The notes under the pieces: generated by a model | Told to the model about the DNA's origin: nothing | Seen by the model: the letters and a program-made list of their open reading frames with translations, nothing else | The model's database searches: none | Origin: Nereida ignava | Lineage (GTDB): Bacteria > Pseudomonadota > Alphaproteobacteria > Rhodobacterales > Rhodobacteraceae | Direction: 5' to 3' | Assembly (NCBI RefSeq): GCF_001049735.1 | Contig: NZ_CVPC01000003.1 | Span: forward strand, 186,001-250,000 | Length of the DNA: 64,000 nucleotides | Position numbers and translations under genes: made by a program | Part shown: positions 57,003 to 64,000 of the stretch, one piece after another | How the letters are laid out: each line of letters starts with the position of its first letter | Position numbering within the stretch: the stretch's first letter is position 1

Positions 57003-57223
57003 CATTCCTTAAATGGTTGGTCGTAATTTCTAGTTGCGCAAACTAGGCGTTAAAGTCGCGCGCTTCAAGCGGCAAATGCGTGTTTGCAAAGGGTGTTTGG
57101 CGTATTTTTGGCTGTTGTGGCGTTTTGTGGCTTGTGTCCTTTTCAAGCTGGCGTGAGCGTGTGATATGTTGAGTACTGCTCTGCGGAGTTAACGAGTGTT
57201 TTGTGAATGGGGACGTGACGCAA
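57003..57223. promoter_or_regulatory. Divergent intergenic region infC / anchored repeat protein
   Basis: About 220 bp with no gene. It should hold the infC promoter and ribosome binding site (AAGGA near 57006-57010, minus) and the promoter of the divergent Ala/Thr/Glu-rich protein gene. I found no clear -35/-10 boxes or repeats. Confidence 0.4.
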
Positions 57224-58069
57224 ATGAATAAATTAGTATTGGGTGCTGGCGCTGTGGTGATTGCGGTGGCGGGCTATGTTTGGGTGTCTGGCTCAAACGT
57301 GGAAGAGGTTGCGGATAGTGCGACTGGCGCTGCTGAGACTGCTGTTGAAACCACAACCGAAACCGTAAGCGAGGGCGCAACAGCTGCCACTGAAACGGTA
57401 ACTTCTGCAACAGACAGTGCGACCACTGCGGTTGAAAGTGTTGTTGAAGAAGCCAAAACGGCTGTGGATGATGCTGTGGATACGGCAAAAGCCAAAGCAG
57501 AAGAGGCCGTTGAAGCTGCAAAAGAAGCTGCGGAAAATGCGGTGTCCGATGCGTTGGGGCTTGCGAGTGACGGTACAGATGCGGCGGCTGATCTGACCGA
57601 AGCGGCGACTGACGCTGTTTCTGGTGCAGTGACAGAGGTGACAGAAGGTGCTGCCACTCTTTTGGAAGGCGCGACCGAGGCCGCGTCTGACGCGGGTAAC
57701 GCCGTGGCGGATGTGGCGACACAATCCGCGGATCCAGTTTCTGACACGGCAACGGATGTTGTAGAGGGCACCGCGGACGCGGTGTCGCAAACTGTGGAAG
57801 AGACCAGTGAAGCGGTAGAGACAGCAACTGAAGCGGCTCCTGAAACGGCCGCCGAGGCACGCCCGAGTGCTGAAGCTGATCCTGTGAGACTGGGTGATCT
57901 GCTAACGGCTGAAGGGCTGAATACGGACGCGGCGCTGCAACTTGTTGAAGGCTCTGAGATTTCTGGATTTGCGAAAACAGCGCTTAAAACTTTGATTGAG
58001 CAGGCGGAGAATAATCCTGAAATGGCCAACCAAGTTATCGATGCCATCAAAGCGCAGATCGGTGGATAG
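57224..58069 (+). CDS. Membrane-anchored Ala/Thr/Glu-rich helical repeat protein
   Basis: The 281-aa protein starts with a single membrane helix (MNKLVLGAGAVVIAVAGYVWVSG). It continues with about 190 residues of degenerate repeats in which A, T, E, V and D dominate (for example TVSEGATAATETVTSATDSA), typical of amphipathic apolipoprotein/LEA-like helices. A more globular C-terminal domain (about 220-281) begins DPVRLGDLLTAEG. It is likely a periplasmic or envelope-spanning rod; that is inference. The start is the ATG at 57224; a GTG at 57203 is an alternative. Confidence 0.65.
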   Translation: MNKLVLGAGAVVIAVAGYVWVSGSNVEEVADSATGAAETAVETTTETVSEGATAATETVTSATDSATTAVESVVEEAKTAVDDAVDTAKAKAEEAVEAAKEAAENAVSDALGLASDGTDAAADLTEAATDAVSGAVTEVTEGAATLLEGATEAASDAGNAVADVATQSADPVSDTATDVVEGTADAVSQTVEETSEAVETATEAAPETAAEARPSAEADPVRLGDLLTAEGLNTDAALQLVEGSEISGFAKTALKTLIEQAENNPEMANQVIDAIKAQIGG

Positions 58070-58091
58070 GCTGTTTTGATTGGTAAAATAG

Positions 58092-58121
58092 AAAAGGCCG
58101 CAGAACTCTGCGGCCTTTTTT
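58092..58121. terminator. Bidirectional terminator between the repeat protein gene and fpr
   Basis: AAAAGGCCGCAG (58092-58103) pairs with CTGCGGCCTTTT (58108-58119), a perfect stem with a small loop and T-tracts on both strands. It serves two convergent genes. Confidence 0.85.
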
Positions 58122-58153
58122 AACAATGACTTACTGATAGTTTTTAATGTTGA

Positions 58154-59029
58154 TCAGCCAACAAACGCTTTTTCGACCACGTAGTGTTTCGGATCAGAGT
58201 TAGCACCTTCCTCAAGCCCGTGGCTTTCAAGAATTTCTTTGATATCCACATTAAGCCCCATAGACCCACATACCATGGCGCGGTCCGTTTCGGCCGACAG
58301 ACCGTCTTCAATGCCGAGGTCTTTGAAAACCGTCCCGTCCTTCAAAAGGTCGGTGATGCGGCCCATCTTTGGGCTCTGCTCACGGGTTGTGGTTGGGTAG
58401 TAAACCAGCTTGGCAAGGTTCTCTTCACCAATCAACTCGACCAGTAGCTCGTCTGTTTTGATGCTCTCAATCAGATCTGCACCGTAAGTAAGCTCGGCTA
58501 CATCGCGGCAGGTGTGCGTGACGATGACTTGGTCATACAGCTCATACGTCTCCGGATCGCGCAGCAAAGATGCGAAAGGCGCAAAGCCTGTCCCTGTTGA
58601 AAAAAACCAAAGACGCTTACCTGGCAGCAGGGCGTCGTGAACGAGCGTACCTACAGGTTTGGGGCGCAAAATAATTTCATCGCCTACCTGAACGTGCTGA
58701 AGTTTCGATGTCAGCGGTCCGTCCTGAACTTTGATCGAGTAGAACTCCAACTCCTCGTCCCAGCTTGGGGAGGCGATGGAGTAAGCACGCAAGAGCGGGC
58801 GCTGTTTGCCGGTTTTTGGGTCCGGATCGCCCATCAAGCCGATCATGACAAACTCGCCAGAGCGGAACCGAAGCGACGCAGGGCGTGTGACACGGAACGA
58901 AAACAGCCGGTCGGTGTAATGCTTAACGGCTGTCACGACTTGCGCGTCGGGAAGGGTTGGTGTGGCCTTTGCGGCGGGGGCGTCGGTCATGGGTGTTTGA
59001 TCATTCATAAGTGTCATTGCGCGGGTCAT
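58154..59029 (-). CDS. fpr: Ferredoxin--NADP(+) reductase
   Basis: The 291-aa flavoprotein has an FAD motif LLRAYSIASPSW (RxYS), a NADP-binding motif FFSTGTGFAPFASLLRDP and MVCGSMGLN near the C-terminus. It supplies reduced ferredoxin, here probably to the ferredoxin-type sulfite reductase encoded by cysI. It ends the cysG-cysI cluster. The start is uncertain: ATG 59029 has AGGA nine bases upstream; ATG 59017, 59008 and 59047 are alternatives. Conserved homology starts near DAQVVTAVKHY. Confidence 0.88.
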   Translation of the reverse strand: MTRAMTLMNDQTPMTDAPAAKATPTLPDAQVVTAVKHYTDRLFSFRVTRPASLRFRSGEFVMIGLMGDPDPKTGKQRPLLRAYSIASPSWDEELEFYSIKVQDGPLTSKLQHVQVGDEIILRPKPVGTLVHDALLPGKRLWFFSTGTGFAPFASLLRDPETYELYDQVIVTHTCRDVAELTYGADLIESIKTDELLVELIGEENLAKLVYYPTTTREQSPKMGRITDLLKDGTVFKDLGIEDGLSAETDRAMVCGSMGLNVDIKEILESHGLEEGANSDPKHYVVEKAFVG

Positions 59030-59079
59030 GCCCACGCGTCCTGTCATAGTCGTTGATTTGGATCAGTTAAAGGCGCTGT

Positions 59080-59490
59080 TTAGCCGCGTAGGCGGGCTTG
59101 ATAGTCGTGCTTGGTCCAATTTGCTCGAAAAAGCCACTCTGCTTCGGGTTGGCGGGCGGCGAGGGCGTCATCAATTTCGACCTCGTCAAAACCAACGCGG
59201 CGGGCCATGGCGTATTGATCCGAGATCACATGACCCTTGGCGCGCAAACGACCCTTGTAGCCCATCCGGCGCAACTCGGCTGCAATGGAAAAGCCGCGAC
59301 CGTCCGCAAAACTGGGAAAGTCCACGCGGATCAGGCTTAGCCCATCAAGACGCGCGCGCAGGTCTTCTGGCTCAGCGTCTGAGGGCAGGTCGACGCCCGC
59401 GCAATCATTTGCAGGCAGGCTATCGAGCGTGCAAAATCCACCGTTCCAGTCGTCCGCGGCAAAACCGCTGTCGGTTACAATTACTGTCAT
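59080..59490 (-). CDS. DUF934 family protein of the sulfite-reduction cluster
   Basis: This 136-aa protein has the DUF934 pattern DLRARLDGLSLIRVDFPSFADGRGFSIAAELRR, followed by GRLRAKGHVISDQYAMARRVGFDEVEI. Family members are almost always next to sulfite reductase and, usually, cysH, and are thought to assist sulfate assimilation. The gene lies 12 bp after cysI, so nothing sits between them. The function is not established. Confidence 0.88.
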   Translation of the reverse strand: MTVIVTDSGFAADDWNGGFCTLDSLPANDCAGVDLPSDAEPEDLRARLDGLSLIRVDFPSFADGRGFSIAAELRRMGYKGRLRAKGHVISDQYAMARRVGFDEVEIDDALAARQPEAEWLFRANWTKHDYQARLRG

Positions 59491-59502
59491 AATATCAGGT
59501 CC

Positions 59503-61167
59503 TTATGCCGCTGATGCTTTGCTGTCGGGATAAAGCGCCGCTTTGAACGGCCCCATGCCAACACGGCGGTATGTTTGTAAAAATGTCTCTGCTTTTTCGC
59601 TGCGCACGTCGAGGTATGTCTCGATGATCCGCTCGATTGCTGGCACTAGCGCCTCTGCGCTAAAGCCCGGACCTGCGCGCTCACCAATGGCCGCATCCTC
59701 GGACCCGTCACCGCCCAAGGTGATCTGATAGTTTTCGACGCCGGCGCGGTCTAAACCCAGAATGCCGATATGGCCCACGTGGTGGTGACCACAGGCGTTG
59801 ATGCAGCCAGAGATTTTGATCTTTAGCGCGCCAATTTCATGCTCAAGCTTCAATTCATCAAAGCGCTCAGCAATTTCTTGCGCAACAGGGATCGAGCGCG
59901 CAGTAGCTAGCGCGCAGTAATCCATGCCGGGGCACGCGATGATGTCACTGATCAGACCAATGTTTGCTGTCGCCAAATCTGCCTCACGCAAGGCTGCATA
60001 GATGGCGGGCAGGTCTGATTGGTGCACGTGGGGCAGGATAACATTCTGCTCATGGCTGATGCGCAACTCGTCATGGCCATAAGTTTCTGCCAACTCTGCC
60101 ATGACGCGCATCTGATCTGCAGATGCGTCACCTGGTGTCGCGCCGTGCTTTTTCAAACTGATCGAGACAATTGCGTAGCTATCGTTTTTGTGTGCGGTGA
60201 TGTTTGTGTCCGACCAGCTTGCGTAAGCGGGGTTGGCCAGACGCATGGCTGTGTGCGCATCAACGGGCGCATTGCGATAAGCTGGCGCGTCGAAGTTTTG
60301 TTGAATTTGTGCAAATAGATCGCGATCAACACCTTTGAACGTAGGCTTTATTTGTTCGAAACGTGTAAGGACGCGGGCACGGATGTCATCGATGCCATGC
60401 TCGTGAACCGTAATTTTGATGCGTGATTTATATTTATTATCGCGGCGTCCAAGACGGTTCCAAACATTGACCGTGGCTTCAACAAACGGCAGTAAATCCG
60501 CCTTTGGCAAAAATTCTGCAAGTGTTTTACCAATCATCGGGGTGCGGCCCAAGCCGCCACCAACAATAATTTTATAGCCGATTTCGCCATCTTTTTCGAC
60601 GATCTGAATGCCAATATCATGGGCGCGAATGACAGCGCGGTCCGCCGCAGAGCCGGTCACGGCAAGTTTGAACTTGCGCGGCAAAAACTGAAATTCGGGG
60701 TGATCTGTTGACCACTGACGTAGTAGCTCCGCTGTTGGGCGCGGATCTTCTACCTCATCCGCCGCAGCGCCTGCAAAGTGGTCTGCGGTAACGTTACGAA
60801 TGGTGTTGCCGCTTGTTTGTAGTGCGTGCATCTCCACCTCGGCCAAACGGTCAAGGATATCAGGGACGTCCTTTAGTTTTGGCCAATTGTACTGGATATT
60901 TTGGCGTGTGGTAAAGTGACCATACCCTTTGTCAAACGTCTCGGCGATCATTGCGAGTTGGCGCATTTGGGCACCGTTTAGTGTACCGTAGGGAATGGCA
61001 ACGCGCAGCATGTAGGCGTGAAGTTGCAGATAGAGACCATTCATAAGGCGAAGTGGTTTGAACTCATCCTCTGTGAGGGCGCCAGAAATACGGCGTTCAA
61101 CCTGCGCGCGAAACTGGGCGTTCCGTTCTGCGACGAAAGCCGCATCAAAATCGTTGTACTGATACAT
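59503..61167 (-). CDS. cysI: Nitrite/sulfite reductase, ferredoxin-type hemoprotein subunit
   Basis: The 554-aa protein has two copies of the sulfite/nitrite reductase repeat. The siroheme-4Fe4S cluster ligands are in DIIACPGMDYCALATA and ISGCINACGHHHVGHIGILG. N-terminal QLAMIAETFDKGYGHFTTRQNIQYNW is typical. It reduces sulfite to sulfide, or nitrite to ammonia; the neighbours (cysG, DUF934, fpr) favour sulfite. It abuts the DUF2849 gene by one base. Confidence 0.93.
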   Translation of the reverse strand: MYQYNDFDAAFVAERNAQFRAQVERRISGALTEDEFKPLRLMNGLYLQLHAYMLRVAIPYGTLNGAQMRQLAMIAETFDKGYGHFTTRQNIQYNWPKLKDVPDILDRLAEVEMHALQTSGNTIRNVTADHFAGAAADEVEDPRPTAELLRQWSTDHPEFQFLPRKFKLAVTGSAADRAVIRAHDIGIQIVEKDGEIGYKIIVGGGLGRTPMIGKTLAEFLPKADLLPFVEATVNVWNRLGRRDNKYKSRIKITVHEHGIDDIRARVLTRFEQIKPTFKGVDRDLFAQIQQNFDAPAYRNAPVDAHTAMRLANPAYASWSDTNITAHKNDSYAIVSISLKKHGATPGDASADQMRVMAELAETYGHDELRISHEQNVILPHVHQSDLPAIYAALREADLATANIGLISDIIACPGMDYCALATARSIPVAQEIAERFDELKLEHEIGALKIKISGCINACGHHHVGHIGILGLDRAGVENYQITLGGDGSEDAAIGERAGPGFSAEALVPAIERIIETYLDVRSEKAETFLQTYRRVGMGPFKAALYPDSKASAA

Positions 61168-61469
61168 TATGACAACTTCACTTGCTTGCCGTGTGCGTAA
61201 TTGGATGGGCCGCGTGTGCGGAATTCTTCTCGGAAATGGATTGGGGTGGGGCCATCGTCCGTAATGGCAACATCCGCGAGGTACACACCCACCGCGACTG
61301 CAGGCTGGCTGCTTGCGGTCAAAAGCTGTTCTTGCGCAACGGCTTCATCTTCAAACACTTCGGCGCTTGATAATGTGCGAACCCAAGTCCCTTCAGGTGA
61401 CCAATAGATGACATCGCCTTCAAGAAGCGCGTTGGCGGTAATAACTTTTGGGGTGAAGCTGCGGCTCAT
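61167..61469 (-). CDS. DUF2849 family protein
   Basis: A 100-aa protein starting MSRSFTPKVITANALLEGDVIYW and containing GVYLADVAITDDGPTPIHFREEFRT. It matches DUF2849, always found beside sulfite reductase in alphaproteobacteria. It overlaps cysG by 4 bp at one end and touches cysI at the other. The function is unknown; perhaps a siroheme or reductase assembly helper. Confidence 0.88.
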   Translation of the reverse strand: MSRSFTPKVITANALLEGDVIYWSPEGTWVRTLSSAEVFEDEAVAQEQLLTASSQPAVAVGVYLADVAITDDGPTPIHFREEFRTRGPSNYAHGKQVKLS

Positions 61470-62869
61470 TGGGCCACCTCCTGTATGGAAATATCTTGTG
61501 CCACTTGCAAAGCGGCGCGTGGTGCGAGGCCAAGCAACATAAGCGCGGGGCCTGTTAAATTGGCTGTCTCAAGGTCATCGGAAAGCGTCCCGAGGCGGCA
61601 GGTCAGTGTGCGTTGTTCCACGCGGCTGACGTTCTCGACGACGGTGATGGGCGTTTCAGGGTGCGCGCCATGCATCAAAAGGCGCCCCTGCACGAACCGC
61701 GCAGCGCGTTTGCCCATATAGATCGCGGCAACTTCGCCTGCACGTGACAACGCACGCCAATCGTGATCCGCATAGCCTTTCATGTCGTGACCTGTGATGA
61801 AGCGCACGGACCCGTTGCGATCACGCTTGGTCAAGCTTTGGCCGATGCCAGCAACGGCAGCAGACGCGGCCGTAATGCCGGGCACGATACGCCAAGAAAC
61901 GTCCGCGGCGTCACATGCGTCAATTTCTTCATCCAGCCGCCCAAAAACTGTTGGATCACCGGACTTGAGGCGCACAACTTGGTGACCGTCTTTGGCGTGG
62001 CTGACGATAAGGTCATTGATTTCAGATTGGCTCATCGCCTTGCCGAAACCTTCTTTTCCGGCGTCAATCATGACCGCTTCACGGCGTGCGAGCTCAAGAA
62101 TTTCTGCGCTTACGAGGCGGTCATAAATCACCACATCCGCTTTATCCAAAGCCTTGCGCGCCTTGAGGGTGAGCAGGTCAGGATCGCCAGGGCCAGCACC
62201 GACTAGGTCAACATGACCTGCTTTTTCGCGCGTATCCGTCAGGTAGGTGTCGAGCAGGTTTTTAAGTGCCGACTGAACGCCATTTTCACCATCTTCTTCA
62301 ATGGCTTGGGGGCCTTTATTAAAGTAATACTCGGACCAAAAATCGCGCCGTTTACGACCCATAGGAAGGGCCTCAACAGCGCTGCGGAAAGACTTGCCGA
62401 TCCGCGCAAGCACACCCAAAGACGCGGGGAGTTTTGCTTCCAGATCTGCTTTGATCGCGCGGGCCAAAACCGGTGCTGCGCCTTCGGTGCCGATGGCGAT
62501 GGTAACCGGATCACGGTCAACGATCGCCGGTGTGATGAATTGGCTGCCGTGTAAATTATCGACCATATTCACCCGCGCGCCATCACGGTGGGCAAGTGCT
62601 GCCACGCGCGCATCTTCGGCGTCGTCACCGTTTGCCGCGTAAAACAGGACCGCGCACATGGCGTCCCCGGGCTCCATCGCGCGGCTGATCAATGTCAGTC
62701 GCCCTTCTTGGGCCCACGCGCGGATCTCTGGTGCGGCGTTTTCTGCCACGACTGTTAAATTGGCCTCGGTTTTCAGCAATAACCGCAGCTTGGCTAGGGC
62801 TTCTTCACCGCCACCGGACAAGACAATCCGACGGCCTTCGACGGCGACGAATATGGGAAAATGTTTCAT
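61466..62869 (-). CDS. cysG: Siroheme synthase (uroporphyrinogen methyltransferase / precorrin-2 dehydrogenase-ferrochelatase)
   Basis: CysG (467 aa) makes siroheme from uroporphyrinogen III in three steps, supplying the cofactor for cysI. The N-terminal dehydrogenase/ferrochelatase part begins FPIFVAVEGRRIVLSGGGEEALAK. The C-terminal methyltransferase starts VDLVGAGPGDPDLLTLKARKAL and contains RLKSGDPTVFGR. The gene is first in the cluster and divergent from an Lrp-type regulator. It overlaps the DUF2849 gene by 4 bp. Confidence 0.95.
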   Translation of the reverse strand: MKHFPIFVAVEGRRIVLSGGGEEALAKLRLLLKTEANLTVVAENAAPEIRAWAQEGRLTLISRAMEPGDAMCAVLFYAANGDDAEDARVAALAHRDGARVNMVDNLHGSQFITPAIVDRDPVTIAIGTEGAAPVLARAIKADLEAKLPASLGVLARIGKSFRSAVEALPMGRKRRDFWSEYYFNKGPQAIEEDGENGVQSALKNLLDTYLTDTREKAGHVDLVGAGPGDPDLLTLKARKALDKADVVIYDRLVSAEILELARREAVMIDAGKEGFGKAMSQSEINDLIVSHAKDGHQVVRLKSGDPTVFGRLDEEIDACDAADVSWRIVPGITAASAAVAGIGQSLTKRDRNGSVRFITGHDMKGYADHDWRALSRAGEVAAIYMGKRAARFVQGRLLMHGAHPETPITVVENVSRVEQRTLTCRLGTLSDDLETANLTGPALMLLGLAPRAALQVAQDISIQEVAQ

Positions 62870-63011
62870 GCGGCGGTGCTCCAGCTACTCAACTACCGCC
62901 CAATATAGTATATTTTCCCACTATTTTGCTATATGGTGGCTATGCTAAGAACGTATGTTCTGTATATTTATCCTGTATGGAAAGATTTAGTAACTCGACA
63001 GGAAAAAGCAG
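62870..63011. promoter_or_regulatory. Divergent promoter region cysG / Lrp-type regulator
   Basis: A 142-bp AT-rich spacer between divergent genes. It contains the interrupted inverted repeat at 62900-62936 and an AT-rich tract near 62940-62975 that could hold promoter elements. Confidence 0.5.
62900..62936. promoter_or_regulatory. Interrupted inverted repeat, candidate Lrp-type operator
   Basis: CCAATATAG (62900-62908) and CTATATGG (62929-62936) are near-perfect inverted arms with a 20-base AT-rich spacer. Lrp/AsnC regulators bind AT-rich, spaced dyads. Its place between cysG and the regulator gene fits control of both. Confidence 0.4.
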
Positions 63012-63473
63012 ATGGCTGTTCAGATAGACGACCTAGACCGGAAAATTCTCATACAGCTGCAGCAGGACGCGAGCCTGTCACTTGATGAAATTGCCGCAAC
63101 AGTGGGCAGTTCCAAGACCCCTGTGTGGAACCGGATTCGCAAAATGCGCAACGCGGGCGTCATTGGCACACAGACCGCGCGCCTTGATGCGGATGCCCTT
63201 GGTTTTGAGGCGTGCTTTTTTGTGTTGATCCGCACGTCCGAACATGAAGCCGAATGGCAAGCGGCGTTTCTTAAGGCGCTTAAAGAGCGTCCAGAGGTGC
63301 AAGAAGCGCACAGGCTTGCAGGGGATATCGATTATATTTTGAAGGTCCGTGTGCAAAACGCGCGCGCCTACGATGCGTTCTATCAGGCACTTATCAGCGA
63401 AGTGCGCGTATTTAATGTCACGGCGCTTTTGAGCATGGAGGAAATCAAATCAACCAGCGCTCTGCCGCTGTGA
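63012..63473 (+). CDS. Lrp/AsnC-family transcriptional regulator
   Basis: The 153-aa protein has the Lrp-type helix-turn-helix LSLDEIAATVGSSKTPVWNRIRKMRNAGVIG and a RAM ligand domain (DIDYILKVRVQNARAYDAFYQALI, VFNVTALLSMEEIKS). It is divergent from the siroheme/sulfite reductase cluster and probably regulates it, perhaps in response to a sulfur amino acid. This is inferred from position only. Confidence 0.88.
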   Translation: MAVQIDDLDRKILIQLQQDASLSLDEIAATVGSSKTPVWNRIRKMRNAGVIGTQTARLDADALGFEACFFVLIRTSEHEAEWQAAFLKALKERPEVQEAHRLAGDIDYILKVRVQNARAYDAFYQALISEVRVFNVTALLSMEEIKSTSALPL

Positions 63474-63490
63474 CTGTTGCGCAAAGCCGC

Positions 63491-64000
63491 TTAGTCAGCA
63501 CAGACAATTAGTTTGCTGAGCCCATGGAAATGATATGCCGGTTTATATTCTGGCCGCTCCGCGATGCGCAGCTTAGGGCACCGTTGAAACAAGGTCCCAA
63601 GCGCAATTTCCATTTCTAACCGCGCAAGCGGAGCACCGACGCAAAAATGAATGCCGCCTCCAAAAGATGTGTGCACTTTGCCTGACCGGTTTGGTTCAAA
63701 AACATGTGGGTCTTTGTAGACGTTCGGGTCGTGATTGGCGGCGCCTAACAGCAGTCCAACGGCATCGCCTTTCTTGAAGTCATGGCCAAAAACCTCAACG
63801 TCACATTTCGCCCATCTTTGGAACATGTGCAAAGGCGGATCAAACCGTAGGATTTCCTCCACGAGTGGGCCGATCGGAGTGCTTTCATTCGGAACATGTC
63901 CCGTTTCAAGACACGCCTTGATGCCATTCCCAAGCGAATGAACTGTTGCCTCGTGCCCTGCGTTTAACAGCAAAATACACGTGGTTATCATCTCGTCGGT
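63491..64000 (-). CDS. Cytochrome P450, C-terminal part
   Basis: The gene runs off the right edge. Visible features are the I-helix oxygen motif (LLLNAGHEAT), the ExxR motif EEILR, the segment with PPLHMFQRWAKCDVEVFGH, and the heme loop FGGGIHFCVGAPLAR with the axial Cys. Class I bacterial P450s usually need a ferredoxin and reductase; none of these is adjacent on this side. The substrate is unknown. The stop lies 17 bp after the Lrp-type gene on the other strand. Confidence 0.92.
   Translation of the reverse strand, partial: TDEMITTCILLLNAGHEATVHSLGNGIKACLETGHVPNESTPIGPLVEEILRFDPPLHMFQRWAKCDVEVFGHDFKKGDAVGLLLGAANHDPNVYKDPHVFEPNRSGKVHTSFGGGIHFCVGAPLARLEMEIALGTLFQRCPKLRIAERPEYKPAYHFHGLSKLIVCAD

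Noticed and set aside
57189-58050. Two long minus-strand open frames across the Ala/Thr/Glu-rich protein gene
   Set aside because: They are antisense to a low-complexity coding region and give Pro/Gln/Leu- or Ser/Ala-rich strings with no start signals; the plus-strand frame has an anchor and a folded end.
1-64000. tRNA, rRNA, CRISPR array, insertion sequence, prophage or integron
   Set aside because: Intergenic gaps are short, and I found no cloverleaf-like sequence, repeated spacers, transposase or integrase. All large proteins are housekeeping families of one consistent taxonomic style.

Overview
The window is a piece of an alphaproteobacterial chromosome, most likely a marine Rhodobacterales (Roseobacter-group) bacterium. 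The evidence is the complex I operon interleaved with small rhodobacteral genes (DUF5337, DUF5333, a carboxymuconolactone-decarboxylase-like gene), the order nuoN-birA-coaX-rnj, the siroheme/sulfite reductase cluster cysG-DUF2849-cysI-DUF934-fpr, and a stand-alone Hint-domain protein. The genus cannot be fixed from the sequence alone. Coding density is high, base composition is even, and I see no phage, transposon, integron, CRISPR, rRNA or tRNA. The window cuts glmS at the left edge and a cytochrome P450 at the right edge.

Layout. 1-3.5 kb: cell-wall precursor genes glmS/glmU (minus), then gph and a DegT-type aminotransferase (plus). 3.7-21.3 kb: a complete 14-subunit NADH:quinone oxidoreductase operon, nuoABCDEFGHIJKLMN, with five extra genes inside it and a DNA-binding-type helix-hairpin-helix domain fused to NuoE. 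Two terminator-like hairpins lie inside the operon. 21.2-24.4 kb: birA, coaX and the ribonuclease J gene continue downstream. 24.5-29.1 kb (minus): a DEAD-box RNA helicase, prfC and a Hint-domain protein. 29.4-34.8 kb: an atypical SDR, an orphan ABC ATPase, a WYL regulator divergent from tatABC, and a DUF815 ATPase.

34.9-48.3 kb is almost all minus strand: surE-pcm-nlpD; purF with two downstream genes; a split phosphorelay (receiver, histidine kinase, receiver); cvpA and radA; a PqiA-like protein; and an MlaF/MlaE lipid transporter pair with alr. 48.5-54.9 kb holds a TetR-type regulator, dnaB, pyrE-pyrC and several small proteins (LprI-like, DUF1127). 55-58 kb holds glutaryl-CoA dehydrogenase, infC and an anchored Ala/Thr/Glu-rich protein. 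infC can only be read with a rare AUA (or AUU) start. 58.1-63.5 kb is an assimilatory sulfite-reduction cluster divergent from an Lrp/AsnC regulator. No cysH is present in it.

Most of the window is housekeeping metabolism. The least explained part is the accessory set in the nuo operon: NuoE with a C-terminal helix-hairpin-helix domain, followed by a membrane-anchored protein with nearly the same domain, then several small membrane, periplasmic and lipoprotein-like products. The best single-site observations are the infC start codon, the intra-operon terminators, the SDR without its catalytic Tyr/Lys, and the paired inverted repeats upstream of the WYL and Lrp regulators.
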